A DNA stretch of 64,000 nt, taken from assembly GCA_001939145.1 (NCBI GenBank), contig LSRX01000791.1, forward strand, positions 142,650 through 206,649. The letters are read 5' to 3'. The position numbers were made by a program, and so were the translations under genes. Shown one piece after another: positions 21,601-30,395 of the stretch (positions within the stretch are counted from its first letter, which is position 1; the number at the start of each line of letters is the position of its first letter). This DNA is from Symbiodinium microadriaticum. Its lineage: Eukaryota > Sar > Dinophyceae > Suessiales > Symbiodiniaceae. The notes under the pieces were generated by a model. It saw only the letters and a program-made list of their open reading frames with translations, was not told the DNA's origin and made no database searches.

Positions 21601-24600
21601 AAGGAGATGAGGGAGAGGCTTGTAACCGCTGGTCTAGCAACGGCATCTGTGCTCGAAGATGACAAGTCTCGGACTATGTCAAAGAGTGTTGCAACCAGCT
21701 TCGGGGCGGACCGAGCGAGCTGGGAGACTTCGTCGATGAATCTCTGATCGGTTATGCCGTCAAGAAAGCCAAGCTCTGGGCAAAGAAGGTGGAATGTGCG
21801 CTGAAACGCCGTCAACCTTCGTCTCATATAGGTCCTGGCTGTCGGACCATTCTGCTGCTTTGCGCAGATCAGCATCAGCATGCACGTCGCGATCGAGAGA
21901 CTGCATGCGGTTGGAGAGCCTTCGTCCTCGAGCAGAGACAGCACACCCTGATTTGGCGCCCCGTTGAAGTCGTTGTAGTAGCGCATCATGAAGCTAGCAG
22001 GGGTTTCATTCGGGTGCATTGCAAAGTCCTGCGTTGCAAGCCCGATCGAGTGTGCCAAAGCAGCGTCAGGCCGAAAATAAGTGCAATACGTTAGGAGCGT
22101 GACTGCTGCGGTGCCCGGGACGGGGTTGGCAACGAGGCAGAGCAGGATGGTCAGCGCCTTTACACTGCCTTGCACCAGACGGGGAAGAGGAATTGTGATG
22201 GCAGAGCACTCTCCAAGCAAATCATCGATGGAGCTTGTAGTTCCTGAGCGCTCGACGATCCCTCCTGCTGTCTGGCTGGCAGCAATGGTGGTGAATTTTG
22301 CCAGGGTTGAGAGCTCTGCTCGGCTCATCCCTGTTGCCCTCGTTTTCTGGGCCATATCCTGGATATGCGCAGAACGTGCAAAAGGGTGATCGGTGATCCG
22401 GACAAGCGACCTGTAGCCATAGGGTTTAGGGTTCAGGGTTTTGGTTTAGGCAAGACGCAGCATCTGTCTCAAAAGAAGGATGAGTTAGGGGTTCAGGATT
22501 TTGGGCTTTAAGACTTTAGGGGTCATGAGATCTGCAGCAACCTGGCGGCAGCAGTTCAGTAGGTTCGGGGCATGTTTGCTTTAGAGCTCCGGGTGTGGAT
22601 TTACATTTGCAGATTCAGGGCCCCTGCTCGATTTGGGATTCTAAGCAGAGAAGATGATGCTGTTTTTCATATCAGGCACAGCACTCTGGCCTCAAGCACG
22701 GAACATGGAGCCCGTCTCTGACAAACACCCGATTCCTGGAGACCCCAAACCTCTCGTTCGCGCTGCTAAAGCGTCGGAAGGGCTCGTGACCATGGCGCGC
22801 CGCGTGTCCTGACCAAGCTACCTTTGGAAGTGGCCGACACATTCTGACCAAGCTACCAGTGGCCACAAAAGTACCAAGCCTCAAAGTCTTTGAACCGGAT
22901 CCAGCGCGCAGTGAGTCGGGAAGGGTTCAGGAAGGGTTCTTCTTGCGTTGGGTGGCATGGCTCGTTGAAGGCTGCTTCGGGAGCACATCCAGCACCCAGG
23001 CATCAACCATGGCGCACGACGCGGCCCGACCAAGCTACCCTTTGTCTCCTGATGCAGCTTCGCAATGCATCTTCGCCTCCTAATTCGGCTTCGCCTACGT
23101 GGCCCTTTAAGCACCAGTGCGGCTTCGCAAAACGTCTTCGGCTTCAGGTCGATTCAACCCCCCGCGCCCCGGCCGCAATGCATTGATGACCGTCGCAGCA
23201 TAACATCTGGCATGTGCACCAAGGAACTCAAGCTGCCCCATCCAGAACTTGAGCATTGGCGAGTTGACAAGCTTGGAAAACTCCTGGCTGTGCTTGAGGC
23301 CAGTCGTGCAACCAAGCTCGAAGCAACCAAGTGTGAAAGTCAAGGAGCTTGTGCAAAGTACATGAACTCGCCCACTTAGACATGGTTCCGTATGCTGTTG
23401 CCGATAATGACGATGGCTAGATTGAGGGCTGAATGCACACAATCAGCACGACGACTACGACGACAAGCAGAATCAGAAGACGAAGAAGAAGACGAAGAAG
23501 AAGAAGAGGAAGAGGAATAACAATAATCTGCCCCATCATCAGCATCAACAATGCCATCCTCGTCGGCAGTACACTCGTCGTCATCATCGTCATCGCCAGC
23601 GCAATCATCATCAGCATTGGCATCATCCTCATCGTCATACAGACCGCAGGCACCATCCACCCTGACACATTTGTTCCTCATGCTGAACGCCTGAGCACAT
23701 TGGTATGGGTGACTCGGCGCCCACGCAGAAGCAGAGAGGGGTTTCGGCGCTTCAAGTCTACAGTGCCGCAGTTGCACCAAACACACATACGACGGCTCAA
23801 AGAACGGTCGGGATTTGGGGCAAAGCTCGGCTGACTCAAAAGAGAGGTCTTCATGCTTTGGGACTTGCGGCCAGGGCCTCTTTGTTGATACTACCGTCGC
23901 CAGAGGAATCCATACTCCTTAGTCGTAGGAGCTGATGAGCAGGCTTTCAGCTGTGTGGCCGGTTGCTCAAATCTAAATGCTCTTAAAGCCGAGTGGAGGT
24001 GACGACCTCCGTGCCACCTCGCAGGGGGAAACCTTCGTCAACATCGTGTTCATTCGACTGGAAAGTCTCTGCCGCCAACAGGGTCCACGGCTGCTCCTTT
24101 GCCCATTAGCCCACGCATGTCGCTACTGCTGCAAGCTGGATCTCGCAGCCTAAACCCCGAAACCTATGCCTAAGACCTGAAACCCCGATCGGTCTGCAGC
24201 CGCTGGAATCGTGGCCCTGAGAGTCACAAGCACGAAAAATGCTCTTGCACTCAAACCGTCGTAGTGAAAGCCTACACTTCCTCAGTCCCCGAAGCTCCAC
24301 GACAAATTACGTGCTGCGGAGCGACTGAAACAGCTTCTTCACCTTCCGAGTCAAGTTGCTTGCAAGTTACAGCTACAAGTATGGATGCGCTTGCTCCTGC
24401 ATACAAATAGTCATCATCGCGATCGGTCCTAATAGGGCTACGTAGCTACATGGCACATGAATGCCGGGCGTAGCGCCCAGCGCACCACACCTCCAAACCT
24501 GAACACCAAGAATCTGCGAGACAAGCGGTACATGGGGTACGAGCACTAGACAAACAGTAAGAGACGCGATTTACGATTACAGCAGGAGGCACATGACATA

Positions 24601-25702
24601 GGGCGATAGGGTTGAGGAACAAAGCGACCTAGGCAGCAATGACATAGCGTGCTCAGTCTTCTGTAGCCTTTTCCATTACATGTTCGGGCCAGATTGGGTG
24701 TTCGAAGGACGTCACGTCAAGTCTCATTGCTTGGGAGTGCTCATCTCATGAGCAAAGCCCAGCCCTTCACTTTAGCCGGGTGCTCGGTTGCCGGGCTATG
24801 TAAACAGAGAGGGGATTTTCGGAATGCCCCGTCGGGATTCATTACAGCAGTCATGAAAACGAGCAGACCTACGACAGAAATATCACCGCTCGCATCACAA
24901 GAACCCCACAGAGAAACCAAGCAGTTACCATTCGCGATGACTGCAGTCGCGTCTGGCATGAGAGGCACCATTACAATATGTACCACGTCCTAACCACAGA
25001 CAGCGGCCAGAAAAAGAGTCACATTGACATGGCCACAGCCAGAACGTTGATCTTCATAACCACTACTGGCACCATGATTACCGTGTCTCGTGAAGTTGCT
25101 ATGTCTCCTAGCGGTCGTAGCGTAAACTGTCTTCCCCGCTGCTCCCTTCCTCGGCAAACCAGAGACCAACACGATGCACGGGACACAACGCGTGCTTCGG
25201 GGACCTTCGGAAGAACCTGACTGCCATCGGGGCCTCCTGACCTGTGGTCGTGACCGGTACTACTACCATCATGAGAGCATAAGCATAATCGGAGGTCAAC
25301 TCGTATGAATACAACTCAACAGCCATAGAAACGATGACGAACTGACGACGTGCAGTGGTCGGTTCAACCACCATAATAGTGAATGAAGAAGGAATGACAA
25401 CTAACAGCTGCAGATTCACAGCTGTAGATGCCCTTGCAGGTGCTCCTATAGCATCCCGATTCAGCAAAGGCCTTGCGAGTGTAGAGCGCCACGTCGCGCT
25501 CCTTCTGCTTGAACGCCAGTTCTTCGTCCGAGCTCGCCGTTTTCATGGTCTGCCTGCATGGGCTTTGCTCGATGAAAACATAGAGCAATGCACATTGCAG
25601 ACAAGTTGCTGCACGAACACGGCATTTACGACCTCGGAATGCCCAGAAACACAAAGCAAAAAAACCTACGAGGGATCAAAAGAGACAGAGAGAACGCGAC
25701 AA

Positions 25703-25734
<32 letters not shown>

Positions 25735-28700
25735 GGAGAGACAGGAGAGATGGAGAGAGCTGGAGACAGCACAAAACACGAAAGCGGGATTGACACTCCT
25801 GGATACCATGGAGATGAAAGAGTTGGAGGATTTCAATGAGGGGCCCATCCAACGATCAGCAGGCAGCCCCTATTGGAGGGAATTGCTGTGAGACTGATCT
25901 TGACAAGCCGCATTGAGAACGGCAAACCCAAGGACCTCAGCTGCAACCAAAATTTGAGTGAGTTGTGTCACCGCCAAATGCCCATGGCACATTGCAATCT
26001 CAACACTTCAGAACTTTGTGGTGTGCTGCGGCCGGTAACTCTGCTGGCTGCTTCCTGGCCAATCGAAACCTGCTGCTTTGTGTAGCATACGCCGCATATC
26101 CATTTGCAGGTTGAAACTCATCACGTGTAACAGAGTCCAATAGCAAACCCTGTAAAGCCAGCTTAACAACTGCTTATTCAGATCATGCATATTCGCACAC
26201 CCTCACCCTTTCGATAGCAGCTGCTGAAACAGAGAGCGCGCTGTGTCCTCAAAACCCTCAACAATCCACTGCTTCGCACTTAGCTCCCCGCACATCGGTA
26301 GAGGAGGAAGAAGATGGAAAACCACTCCTGTTGCTACATGGTTATGATGCGAATCAAACAAGCGAGAGTGCAGGGCATGCGTGAATACGCTTTATGGTGA
26401 AAGAGATTGTCTTCACGGCAGCAATAGTCAAACCTAAATCAAGCACAAGTGGACACTCCTACAGCAGGCACCGCACAAAGCTTGCCAAGGGTACACTGAT
26501 GTTCTCCACCAGAACTCTGCAAGGTGGACTCCAGTTTGCGAAGAGGATCTCAAACATGGTGAGGAACCTGAAAAAGTAGTGGACTAGCTGTCAGAGGTTT
26601 GACGTGACAGCTACTCTATACTTATTCACAGTGGTTGCGGCCATAGCACAAGGCGAGCACTTGATGTTCTCGCTAAGACGAGGACAGCAGGATGTACGTA
26701 AACTAACTGGACTTCGATGGGCAGAGACCGGAATCATTTTTCCGGTGCCAAGTAGCGTGCGGGTGAATGTGCCATAAAAGCGGAAGACTTCCTCCTGGCG
26801 CCAAGTTTTGAGCACAGGGCTGAGAGAGCCGACTGTCACAAGCACAAGATCGTGAGACTGCAAAAGGAACATGGGTTTCAAAAAATGATCATCGCCACGA
26901 AGGTTCCCGAAGATCACGGTTGTGGCTCTCGTCGCTGATGAACTCTCGACAGAGGGTGCTGGCCACCATTCCTGCACACGAGCTGAAGTGTGCAAGCTGA
27001 CGTGTCCTCCTGAAGCACAACTGTGTGTTTGTGTGCTCTAGGTCATGCCCAATGAAAACAACCCCGAGCTCCAGCCACGCACTGCACGAAGGTGAGGAGG
27101 CAAAAGCTCCAAAAGAGCCTGTCTGGTGTCGAAGGAGATGAAGGTCACAGCAAAAGTCATGAAGAAGCTTACTTGACCTCTCTCGGTCTCTGATGGCCTA
27201 AGACCTAAGAGTCCGCACAGCATTCGGAACGGATTCTGTATGAGTTGGAAGGAAGCTAGGCATCTCGGTGCAAAGGCAGAAGCATGAAGCTGCTCAGCGT
27301 CTGTCGACTTAAGGATGGGTCGAGCTGGAGCAAGCGAGAAGCATGTTTGCGCTGGCGCCGATGCATTTGATGAGCAACCTCGGCTGCAGAGGAGATCTTG
27401 GAGGCCATGATCTCTGCAAGGCCAGCTCTGGTGCAGCAGTCTTCGGCAGGAACTACTACCTCCGAGTGGCTGAAGGGATGCGAGCACGCTGTTCATGGTC
27501 ACCATGCCTGGGTCCGGATTTGACTCAGACGACATTTGCTTCTACTGACACATTCATACAACTACAACAGCTAGGAATAAGACCGAGGCATTCAGGGTAG
27601 AGATATCAGCCAGAAAACCCCAACCACTGGACCCCTGATGTGGGAATCTGACAAAGAAATTCCAGGGCCGTCTCGGGGCGTGAGCACAAATCCTGCTGTT
27701 CCGGTGTGGTACAGCCGAGGTTTCTGAATCAGATCCCCCTTCCTCACCAGAATTAGAAGGACCGAACTGAGCTGGATCCTCTTTTTGGTCGGAGCTGCGG
27801 ATGGCACGCGCAAGCTTCCCGATCCGGAGGAGTCGGAACAGGATGGGGTTCACCTTCGGGCTTCGGCCCACATCGCAAGCCCAGCTTAGCGCTTGGGTTG
27901 GAGACTTCTGCGGTTTCGGCTTCAGGACCCTGGGAGACAAGGGGGCTACACCTGCTGCTGAGGGCAGTGCAACACTATAGACACAAAGCAGGGACATCCA
28001 GGCGGGGACTCGGGAAGCATGAATTCTACGAAAGAGAGGTAAGAACACGCGTCAGCCTTTACATGCGACAGTATATGAAGTAGCACAGGCTTCCAGGGTC
28101 TCGGCTTTCAGGGTCTCAGCTTGTTGAAGACAAGGGTCGAAGCCCTGAGAATCACAAAGCATCGATCAGCGAAGCTTCTGGCGATCCGAGTCGCAGGAAA
28201 AGCGTTCCCGTAGTACACAGCAACTTCGAAGACTGAAGTCAAACTGACCTGGTGGGGGCGCGAGCTTCGAAGTCGCGGCAGAATCTCATGCTTGCTGGCT
28301 GGAGAGGTGCGATTCGGGTAAGGCACCTCGGAGATTTCGCAAAATTTTCCCAGTCAAAATTCTGAGCCAGGGTGACTCCTCAATGTCCCACGGACTTGCG
28401 AGCCGTGTGCAAGCCAAGCGGCTGCTACGTCGATGTAGTTCAAAGGAACCTTCCGACTGACTCGATTCATCTACTGGAGAAGGGAAGAGCTGGCGGCCTG
28501 TTCCACTTTCCAAGACCAAGTCTGCTAGCTTCAGCTGTAGAATTGGCAGGAAGTCCGCATTGAGCCCGGATCATCAATCAGCAATAGCTGCTGCACATAC
28601 ATGCGATTCAAGCCTGCAAGACATGAACCAAAGAAGTCTCCTGCTCCCAGCCCGGCCTTCCAGAACTTGCACCGCAGCACGAGTATTCGGATCACGACGT

Positions 28701-28804
28701 CCAGCGTGAAAAGGACGGTGAAGGCCAGATCGCCAACACTTGGCAAGTCGTGAGCTGTTGGGAAGCTTAGCGCCAAACGTCGGCGTCTGGCCGTTGTTTC
28801 TTGC
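18646..28804 (-). CDS. Voltage-gated cation channel, single 6-TM domain with C-terminal EF hands (20 exons followed)
   Basis: A split gene encoding a plasma-membrane or endomembrane cation channel. In gene order I find S2, S3 (NYIDVAAAWL), S4 (RLLRIGKLARAIR, five positive residues at every third position), the S4-S5 linker (MVTMNSVLASLQ), S5 (LFWSFCLLTFVQCVAG), the pore loop (FLTMFEILFANW), S6 (FFLLYRC to VVNAVFVQ), a cytosolic helix (TASSDEELAFKQKE) and two EF hands. Exon phases agree at all 19 junctions, giving about 337 residues from about 1,013 exonic bases in 10 kb. There is one pore domain, so the working channel should be a tetramer; the EF hands suggest calcium control. Ion selectivity cannot be read safely from the pore motif. 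All 19 acceptors are AG followed by G; donors are 13 GC, 4 GT and 2 GA. N-terminal exons are partly unresolved. This matches the EF-hand channel family common in dinoflagellates. Confidence 0.9.
19032..19073 (-). CDS. Channel exon: after the second EF hand
   Basis: Encodes MEFIEGAARLRGG and two bases of Ala. Acceptor GAG-G, donor GC then GT. Confidence 0.9.
19269..19334 (-). CDS. Channel exon: second EF hand
   Basis: Encodes LEYHDLMSLFEFL then DNGDGEIT and two bases of Leu. Counting back from the Glu at position 12 in the next exon, loop position 1 is Leu rather than Asp, so this loop is degenerate. Acceptor AAG-G, donor TT then GT. Confidence 0.92.
19512..19735. repeat. 18-bp minisatellite
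   Basis: About a dozen imperfect copies of TGACGCCGAATTACCCCC, with shorter variants that drop the C run. It starts roughly 180 bases upstream, in transcript order, of the exon at 19334. Confidence 0.85.
19840..20060. repeat. Telomere-like degenerate TTTAGGG/CCCTAAA tract
   Basis: GGTTTAGGG-type units at about 19840-19915, then CCCTAA/CCCTAAAC units on the other orientation near 20005-20060, so the two arms face each other. Confidence 0.75.
21018..22445 (-). CDS. Nested long frame, possible endogenous RNA-virus nucleoprotein-like element
   Basis: The first ATG gives 445 codons (22355-21018), but the frame is open upstream to a stop at 22446-22448 that lies inside CCCTAAA-like repeats, and the translation looks coding from about 22415. 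Roughly the first 355 residues after the ATG are rich in predicted helix, with hydrophobic blocks typical of a structured protein. The last 90 or so look random, as if the true end is broken. The order of a hydrophobic helix block, an acidic/leucine block and a Gly-x-x-x-Pro-x-Leu block followed by a short amphipathic stretch loosely recalls the core of paramyxovirus-type nucleoproteins. That is pattern resemblance only. Alternatives are another helical capsid protein or a dinoflagellate orphan gene. It sits within a channel intron on the same strand. Confidence 0.4.
   Translation of the reverse strand, partial: TKTLNPKPYGYRSLVRITDHPFARSAHIQDMAQKTRATGMSRAELSTLAKFTTIAASQTAGGIVERSGTTSSIDDLLGECSAITIPLPRLVQGSVKALTILLCLVANPVPGTAAVTLLTYCTYFRPDAALAHSIGLATQDFAMHPNETPASFMMRYYNDFNGAPNQGVLSLLEDEGSPTACSLSIATCMLMLICAKQQNGPTARTYMRRRLTAFQRTFHLLCPELGFLDGITDQRFIDEVSQLARSAPKLVATLFDIVRDLSSSSTDAVARPAVTSLSLISFAQMTPLVLALRFALTVPGMEEVSELTVELKRLAAGLSAIELTNEKLEFARLRDLPGAGLLAGKSLPNLSAIGKRIAIQLEGDRWANVKLPTGSSELVIAAGMYIYGMSTTRIVELGEPQSKLTMSSDPHKATDGAHGSIRVNTISVFCCSGCTRRKLCSVWWHLPAYRGNPDLTAVETSLCTRTLLQHGRRHM
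22420..22515. repeat. Telomere-like units at the edge of the nested frame
   Basis: GGGTTTAGGGTTCAGGGTTTTGGTTTAGG and later GGCTTTAAGACTTTAGGG-type units directly upstream (minus sense) of the nested frame. The repeat contributes the first residues and the upstream stop of that frame. Confidence 0.8.
23234..23283 (-). CDS. Channel exon: between the EF hands
   Basis: Encodes EFSKLVNSPMLKFWMG and two bases of Gln. Donor CA then GC. The next exon lies 3.9 kb away at 19334. Confidence 0.9.
23450..23520. repeat. Purine-rich GAC/AGA/GAA repeat
   Basis: A CGACGA to GAAGAAGAA tract in a channel intron, followed to about 23640 by CATCAT/CATCGT triplets. Antisense frames become poly-Ser or poly-Asp and are artefacts. 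Confidence 0.9.
23878..23917 (-). CDS. Channel exon: first EF-hand loop
   Basis: Encodes SMDSSGDGSINKE. With the next exon starting with Glu, loop positions 1, 3, 5, 6, 8 and 12 are D, S, D, G, I and E, a canonical calcium-binding loop. Acceptor AAG-G, donor GAG then GC. Confidence 0.92.
24326..24342 (-). CDS. Channel microexon (17 nt)
   Basis: 17 bases encoding VKKLF and two bases of Gln, the helix leading into the first EF-hand loop. Acceptor AAG-G, donor CA then GT. Phase fits both neighbours and the encoded residues are those expected at this point. Confidence 0.8.
25472..25553 (-). CDS. Channel exon: post-S6 helix
   Basis: Encodes QTMKTASSDEELAFKQKE then RDVALYTRK, a charged cytosolic helix strongly conserved in this channel family. 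Acceptor CAG-G, donor AAG then GC. Confidence 0.93.
25610..25632 (-). CDS. Channel exon: S6 end (23 nt)
   Basis: 23 bases encoding VVNAVFV and two bases of Gln. Acceptor GAG-G, donor CA then GC. Confidence 0.88.
25704..25742. repeat. (GA)n microsatellite
   Basis: A pure GA run with a short AGGGAGGGGGAG interruption, inside a channel intron. Confidence 0.95.
25912..25935 (-). CDS. Channel exon: S6 middle (24 nt)
   Basis: 24 bases encoding VLGFAVLN, in phase with both neighbours. Acceptor GAG-G, donor AAT then GC. Confidence 0.88.
26292..26327 (-). CDS. Channel exon: start of S6
   Basis: 36 bases encoding EWFSIFFLLYRC, phase 0 at both ends, donor TGT then GC. Confidence 0.9.
26495..26567 (-). 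CDS. Channel exon: pore loop
   Basis: Encodes FLTMFEILFANWSPPCR then VLVENIS. The FEILFANW stretch sits where the selectivity filter lies in this family, with a single Glu. Acceptor TTTTTCAG-G, donor AGT then GT. Confidence 0.92.
26757..26794 (-). CDS. Channel exon: pre-pore segment
   Basis: 38 bases encoding EEVFRFYGTFTR and two bases of Thr. Acceptor CAG-G, donor AC then GC. Confidence 0.9.
26907..26971 (-). CDS. Channel exon: S5-pore turret
   Basis: Encodes MV-ASTLCREFISDESHNRDL-R, the extracellular segment after S5. Acceptor CAG-G; the best in-phase donor is CGG then GA. Confidence 0.88.
27072..27118 (-). CDS. Channel exon: S5
   Basis: Encodes LFWSFCLLTFVQCVA, a hydrophobic S5 helix. 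The phase requires a GA donor (G then GAGCTC) to restore the Gly codon in front of the next exon. Confidence 0.9.
27343..27378 (-). CDS. Channel exon: S4-S5 linker into S5
   Basis: 36 bases encoding LLIKCIGASAN and two bases of a Met codon. Acceptor GAG-G, donor AT then GC. Confidence 0.9.
27471..27507 (-). CDS. Channel exon: S4-S5 linker
   Basis: 37 bases encoding MVTMNSVLASL and part of a Gln codon. Acceptor CAG-G, donor CA then GC. Confidence 0.9.
27799..27854 (-). CDS. Channel exon: S4 voltage sensor
   Basis: Encodes VNPILFRLLRIGKLARAI plus one base of the next Arg codon. The R-x-x-R-x-x-K-x-x-R-x-x-R spacing is the S4 signature. The donor is GC, and the split codon is completed by GC at the start of the next exon. 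Confidence 0.93.
28195..28248 (-). CDS. Channel exon: end of S3 and S3-S4 loop
   Basis: 54 bases encoding VSLTSVFEVAVYYGNAFP. Acceptor CAG-G, donor CCT then GC, phase 0 at both ends, joining in frame to the S4 exon. Confidence 0.85.
28411..28449 (-). CDS. Channel exon: start of S3
   Basis: 39 bases encoding VPLNYIDVAAAWL, the conserved N-x-x-D start of S3. Acceptor AAG-G, donor CTT then GC, phase 0 at both ends. Confidence 0.88.
28657..28804 (-). CDS. Channel exon: S2
   Basis: Encodes DLAFTVLFTLDVVIRIL followed by VLRCKFWK, the S2 helix with its acidic and basic residues. The donor is AAG then GC. The 5' end is less certain: the acceptor at 28804 is the best AG-G, but the exon may begin nearer 28770. 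Confidence 0.85.
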
Positions 28805-29045
28805 CTGTTTTTTGCAAAACCACCGGGACACGTTGCCTGCGGATTGTGGTTTCTGCCCCCGCTTCAGCCCGATAAGGTGCATCTGCCCGTCATCAACAGT
28901 TCAGCTTACAAGTTGCAGACCCACACGGGGGGCCCCAGGCGCCTATCTGACCCGCATACCCTAAGCCCTAAACCGTCATACGTCGCAAGCATCCGCAGAG
29001 TGGCGTGAAGAAGAGCTCCCAAGATGGGAAATCTGATCTGTTGAC

Positions 29046-29088
29046 GGCCGTGGTCTCATACACGCCGAGGTTAAAGCCCACAACGTTC
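29046..29088 (-). CDS. Probable channel exon: end of S1
   Basis: After a GAG-G acceptor the minus frame reads NVVGFNLGVYETT, which resembles the end of an S1 helix (Asn, two Val, then acidic residues). It lies upstream of S2 on the same strand, as expected. The donor is not clear, so the 3' limit is approximate. Confidence 0.45.
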
Positions 29089-29099
29089 CTCAGGGGGTC

Positions 29100-29150
29100 T
29101 TTTGAGGATGTTGGGTTTAGGGTTTAGCGTTTAGGGTTTAGGGGGCTAAA
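29100..29150 (+). repeat. Interstitial telomere-like run
   Basis: GGGTTTAGGGTTTAGCGTTTAGGGTTTAGGG, four near-perfect units, immediately next to the probable S1 exon. Confidence 0.9.
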
Positions 29151-30229
29151 GCTTTCAAGTACCTTCCCGTCTGATATAGAGTTGAACTTCAGGGGTGTTC
29201 CTTTTCGGGTGTGGCGAGGCATCTTCAATACGTCGCTCGAGCGCAACTACCGAGTTCCGACAACACTTCGTCTGTCATGACTTCAGGGTGCGAGGGTTTA
29301 AGGCTGACTTCAGGGTGTAAGGGTTTAAGGCAGCTTATGCCGGCTTATGTTTAAGGGCTTAGGGTCTTTGGCCTCATGCGGGCACTGACTCGAGCATGTA
29401 GTTGAGTCACCTACGACATGTCCGTAGTGAAGGGGTCCGGCATGCTAGGATCTGGTAGGCTCTCGAGGCAGACCCTGTCACCATAGTTCCAGGATGCTAC
29501 TGTGAGCTGGCACAGAACAAATCAATAAGGATCAATGCCCAGGAAGAGGAGGCAATAAGCCTAATCTAAACCGCAAAGCCATGCCGCTGTGTGAAGCCTA
29601 GGCCTTGCCGTACCCCTCTTATTACCTTATTTGCGACACTCATTCCTCAGATGAGAGCCGCAATGAGGCAGGACAGCGGACGTGGCTTCACCAAGTTTTG
29701 TTTCAATTTAATTCCTGGAGCTCATTTGGGTCAGAGGCGCCCTGAAACTTGTAGTTCCCAGGCCATCCAGAGCACGTTGAGACCTCGGAGTCTCAAAGCC
29801 GTCGAGTGCTGAATTTAAAACCGAGGAACACGCGATAAAGGTGGTCTGACAACCGGTTGGAACCGGGTAGCTACAGAAATCCGCAGTCCAAGTAGGCTGG
29901 ACATAACAGATCAAGTGAAGCTCAGAAAATGAAGTGTCAAGGTTTCAACGCACCCCAGACCCAAGCCCATACAGCTGCAAAAAGCGCCAAGTGTCACAGC
30001 AGTCCTGCAACGCACATCCTTGGCTATCATATGATTGAAGCATGGTGCCAGAATCTTCTACGCCAACAAATCAAATTTGTGATGCCTTCCTTGGTCTCTC
30101 CTTCAAGAATGAAAGCAAGCTTAGCCTTGGCAAGCCTAGTCTAACCGTCCCAAGGGTCTCGTAACGCGCCGACTGTAAGAAGGCCTGGGCAACGCAAAGA
30201 GCGGAGCTTGGGAGCGAGTTCTGATTTAT

Positions 30230-30335
30230 AATAGAATATGATATGATAGAACAGAATAGAATTAGAGTAGAATACAATACAATACAATACAAAAATGATA
30301 TGATAGAATAAGATAAAATACAATATAACATAATG
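30230..30335. repeat. AT-rich ATAGAATA-type repeat
   Basis: Short degenerate repeats of ATAGAATA and ACAATACAATAC. Frames through it yield Tyr/Ile/Phe-rich artefacts. Confidence 0.85.
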
Positions 30336-30395
30336 CTCCCGTCGCGCCTTCAAGCGCTTCCACTTGGACTTGCGCTGCTCCTCCGAGGTGTACTC
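30336..30395 (-). CDS. Possible N-terminal channel exon, charged
   Basis: After a CGCAG-G acceptor the frame reads EYTSEEQRKSKWKRLKARRE, a composition very unlike the flanking AT-rich repeat. It lies upstream of the channel on the same strand and would fit the cytosolic N-terminus, but no phase-checked junction joins it. Confidence 0.4.

Larger units (their letters stand above)
19335..23233 (-). other. 3.9-kb channel intron carrying a nested frame and repeats
   Basis: The intron between the two EF-hand halves; the exons on either side join in phase. It contains the long nested frame at 21018-22445, telomere-like runs at 19840-20060 and 22420-22515, and an 18-bp minisatellite at 19512-19735. 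Short GC-rich repeats with CTTCGC and CCAAGCTACC motifs lie at 22800-23150. Confidence 0.85.

Noticed and set aside
23376-23786. Acidic Asp/Ser-rich 136-codon frame
   Set aside because: It translates CAT/CGT and GAA triplet repeats inside a channel intron.
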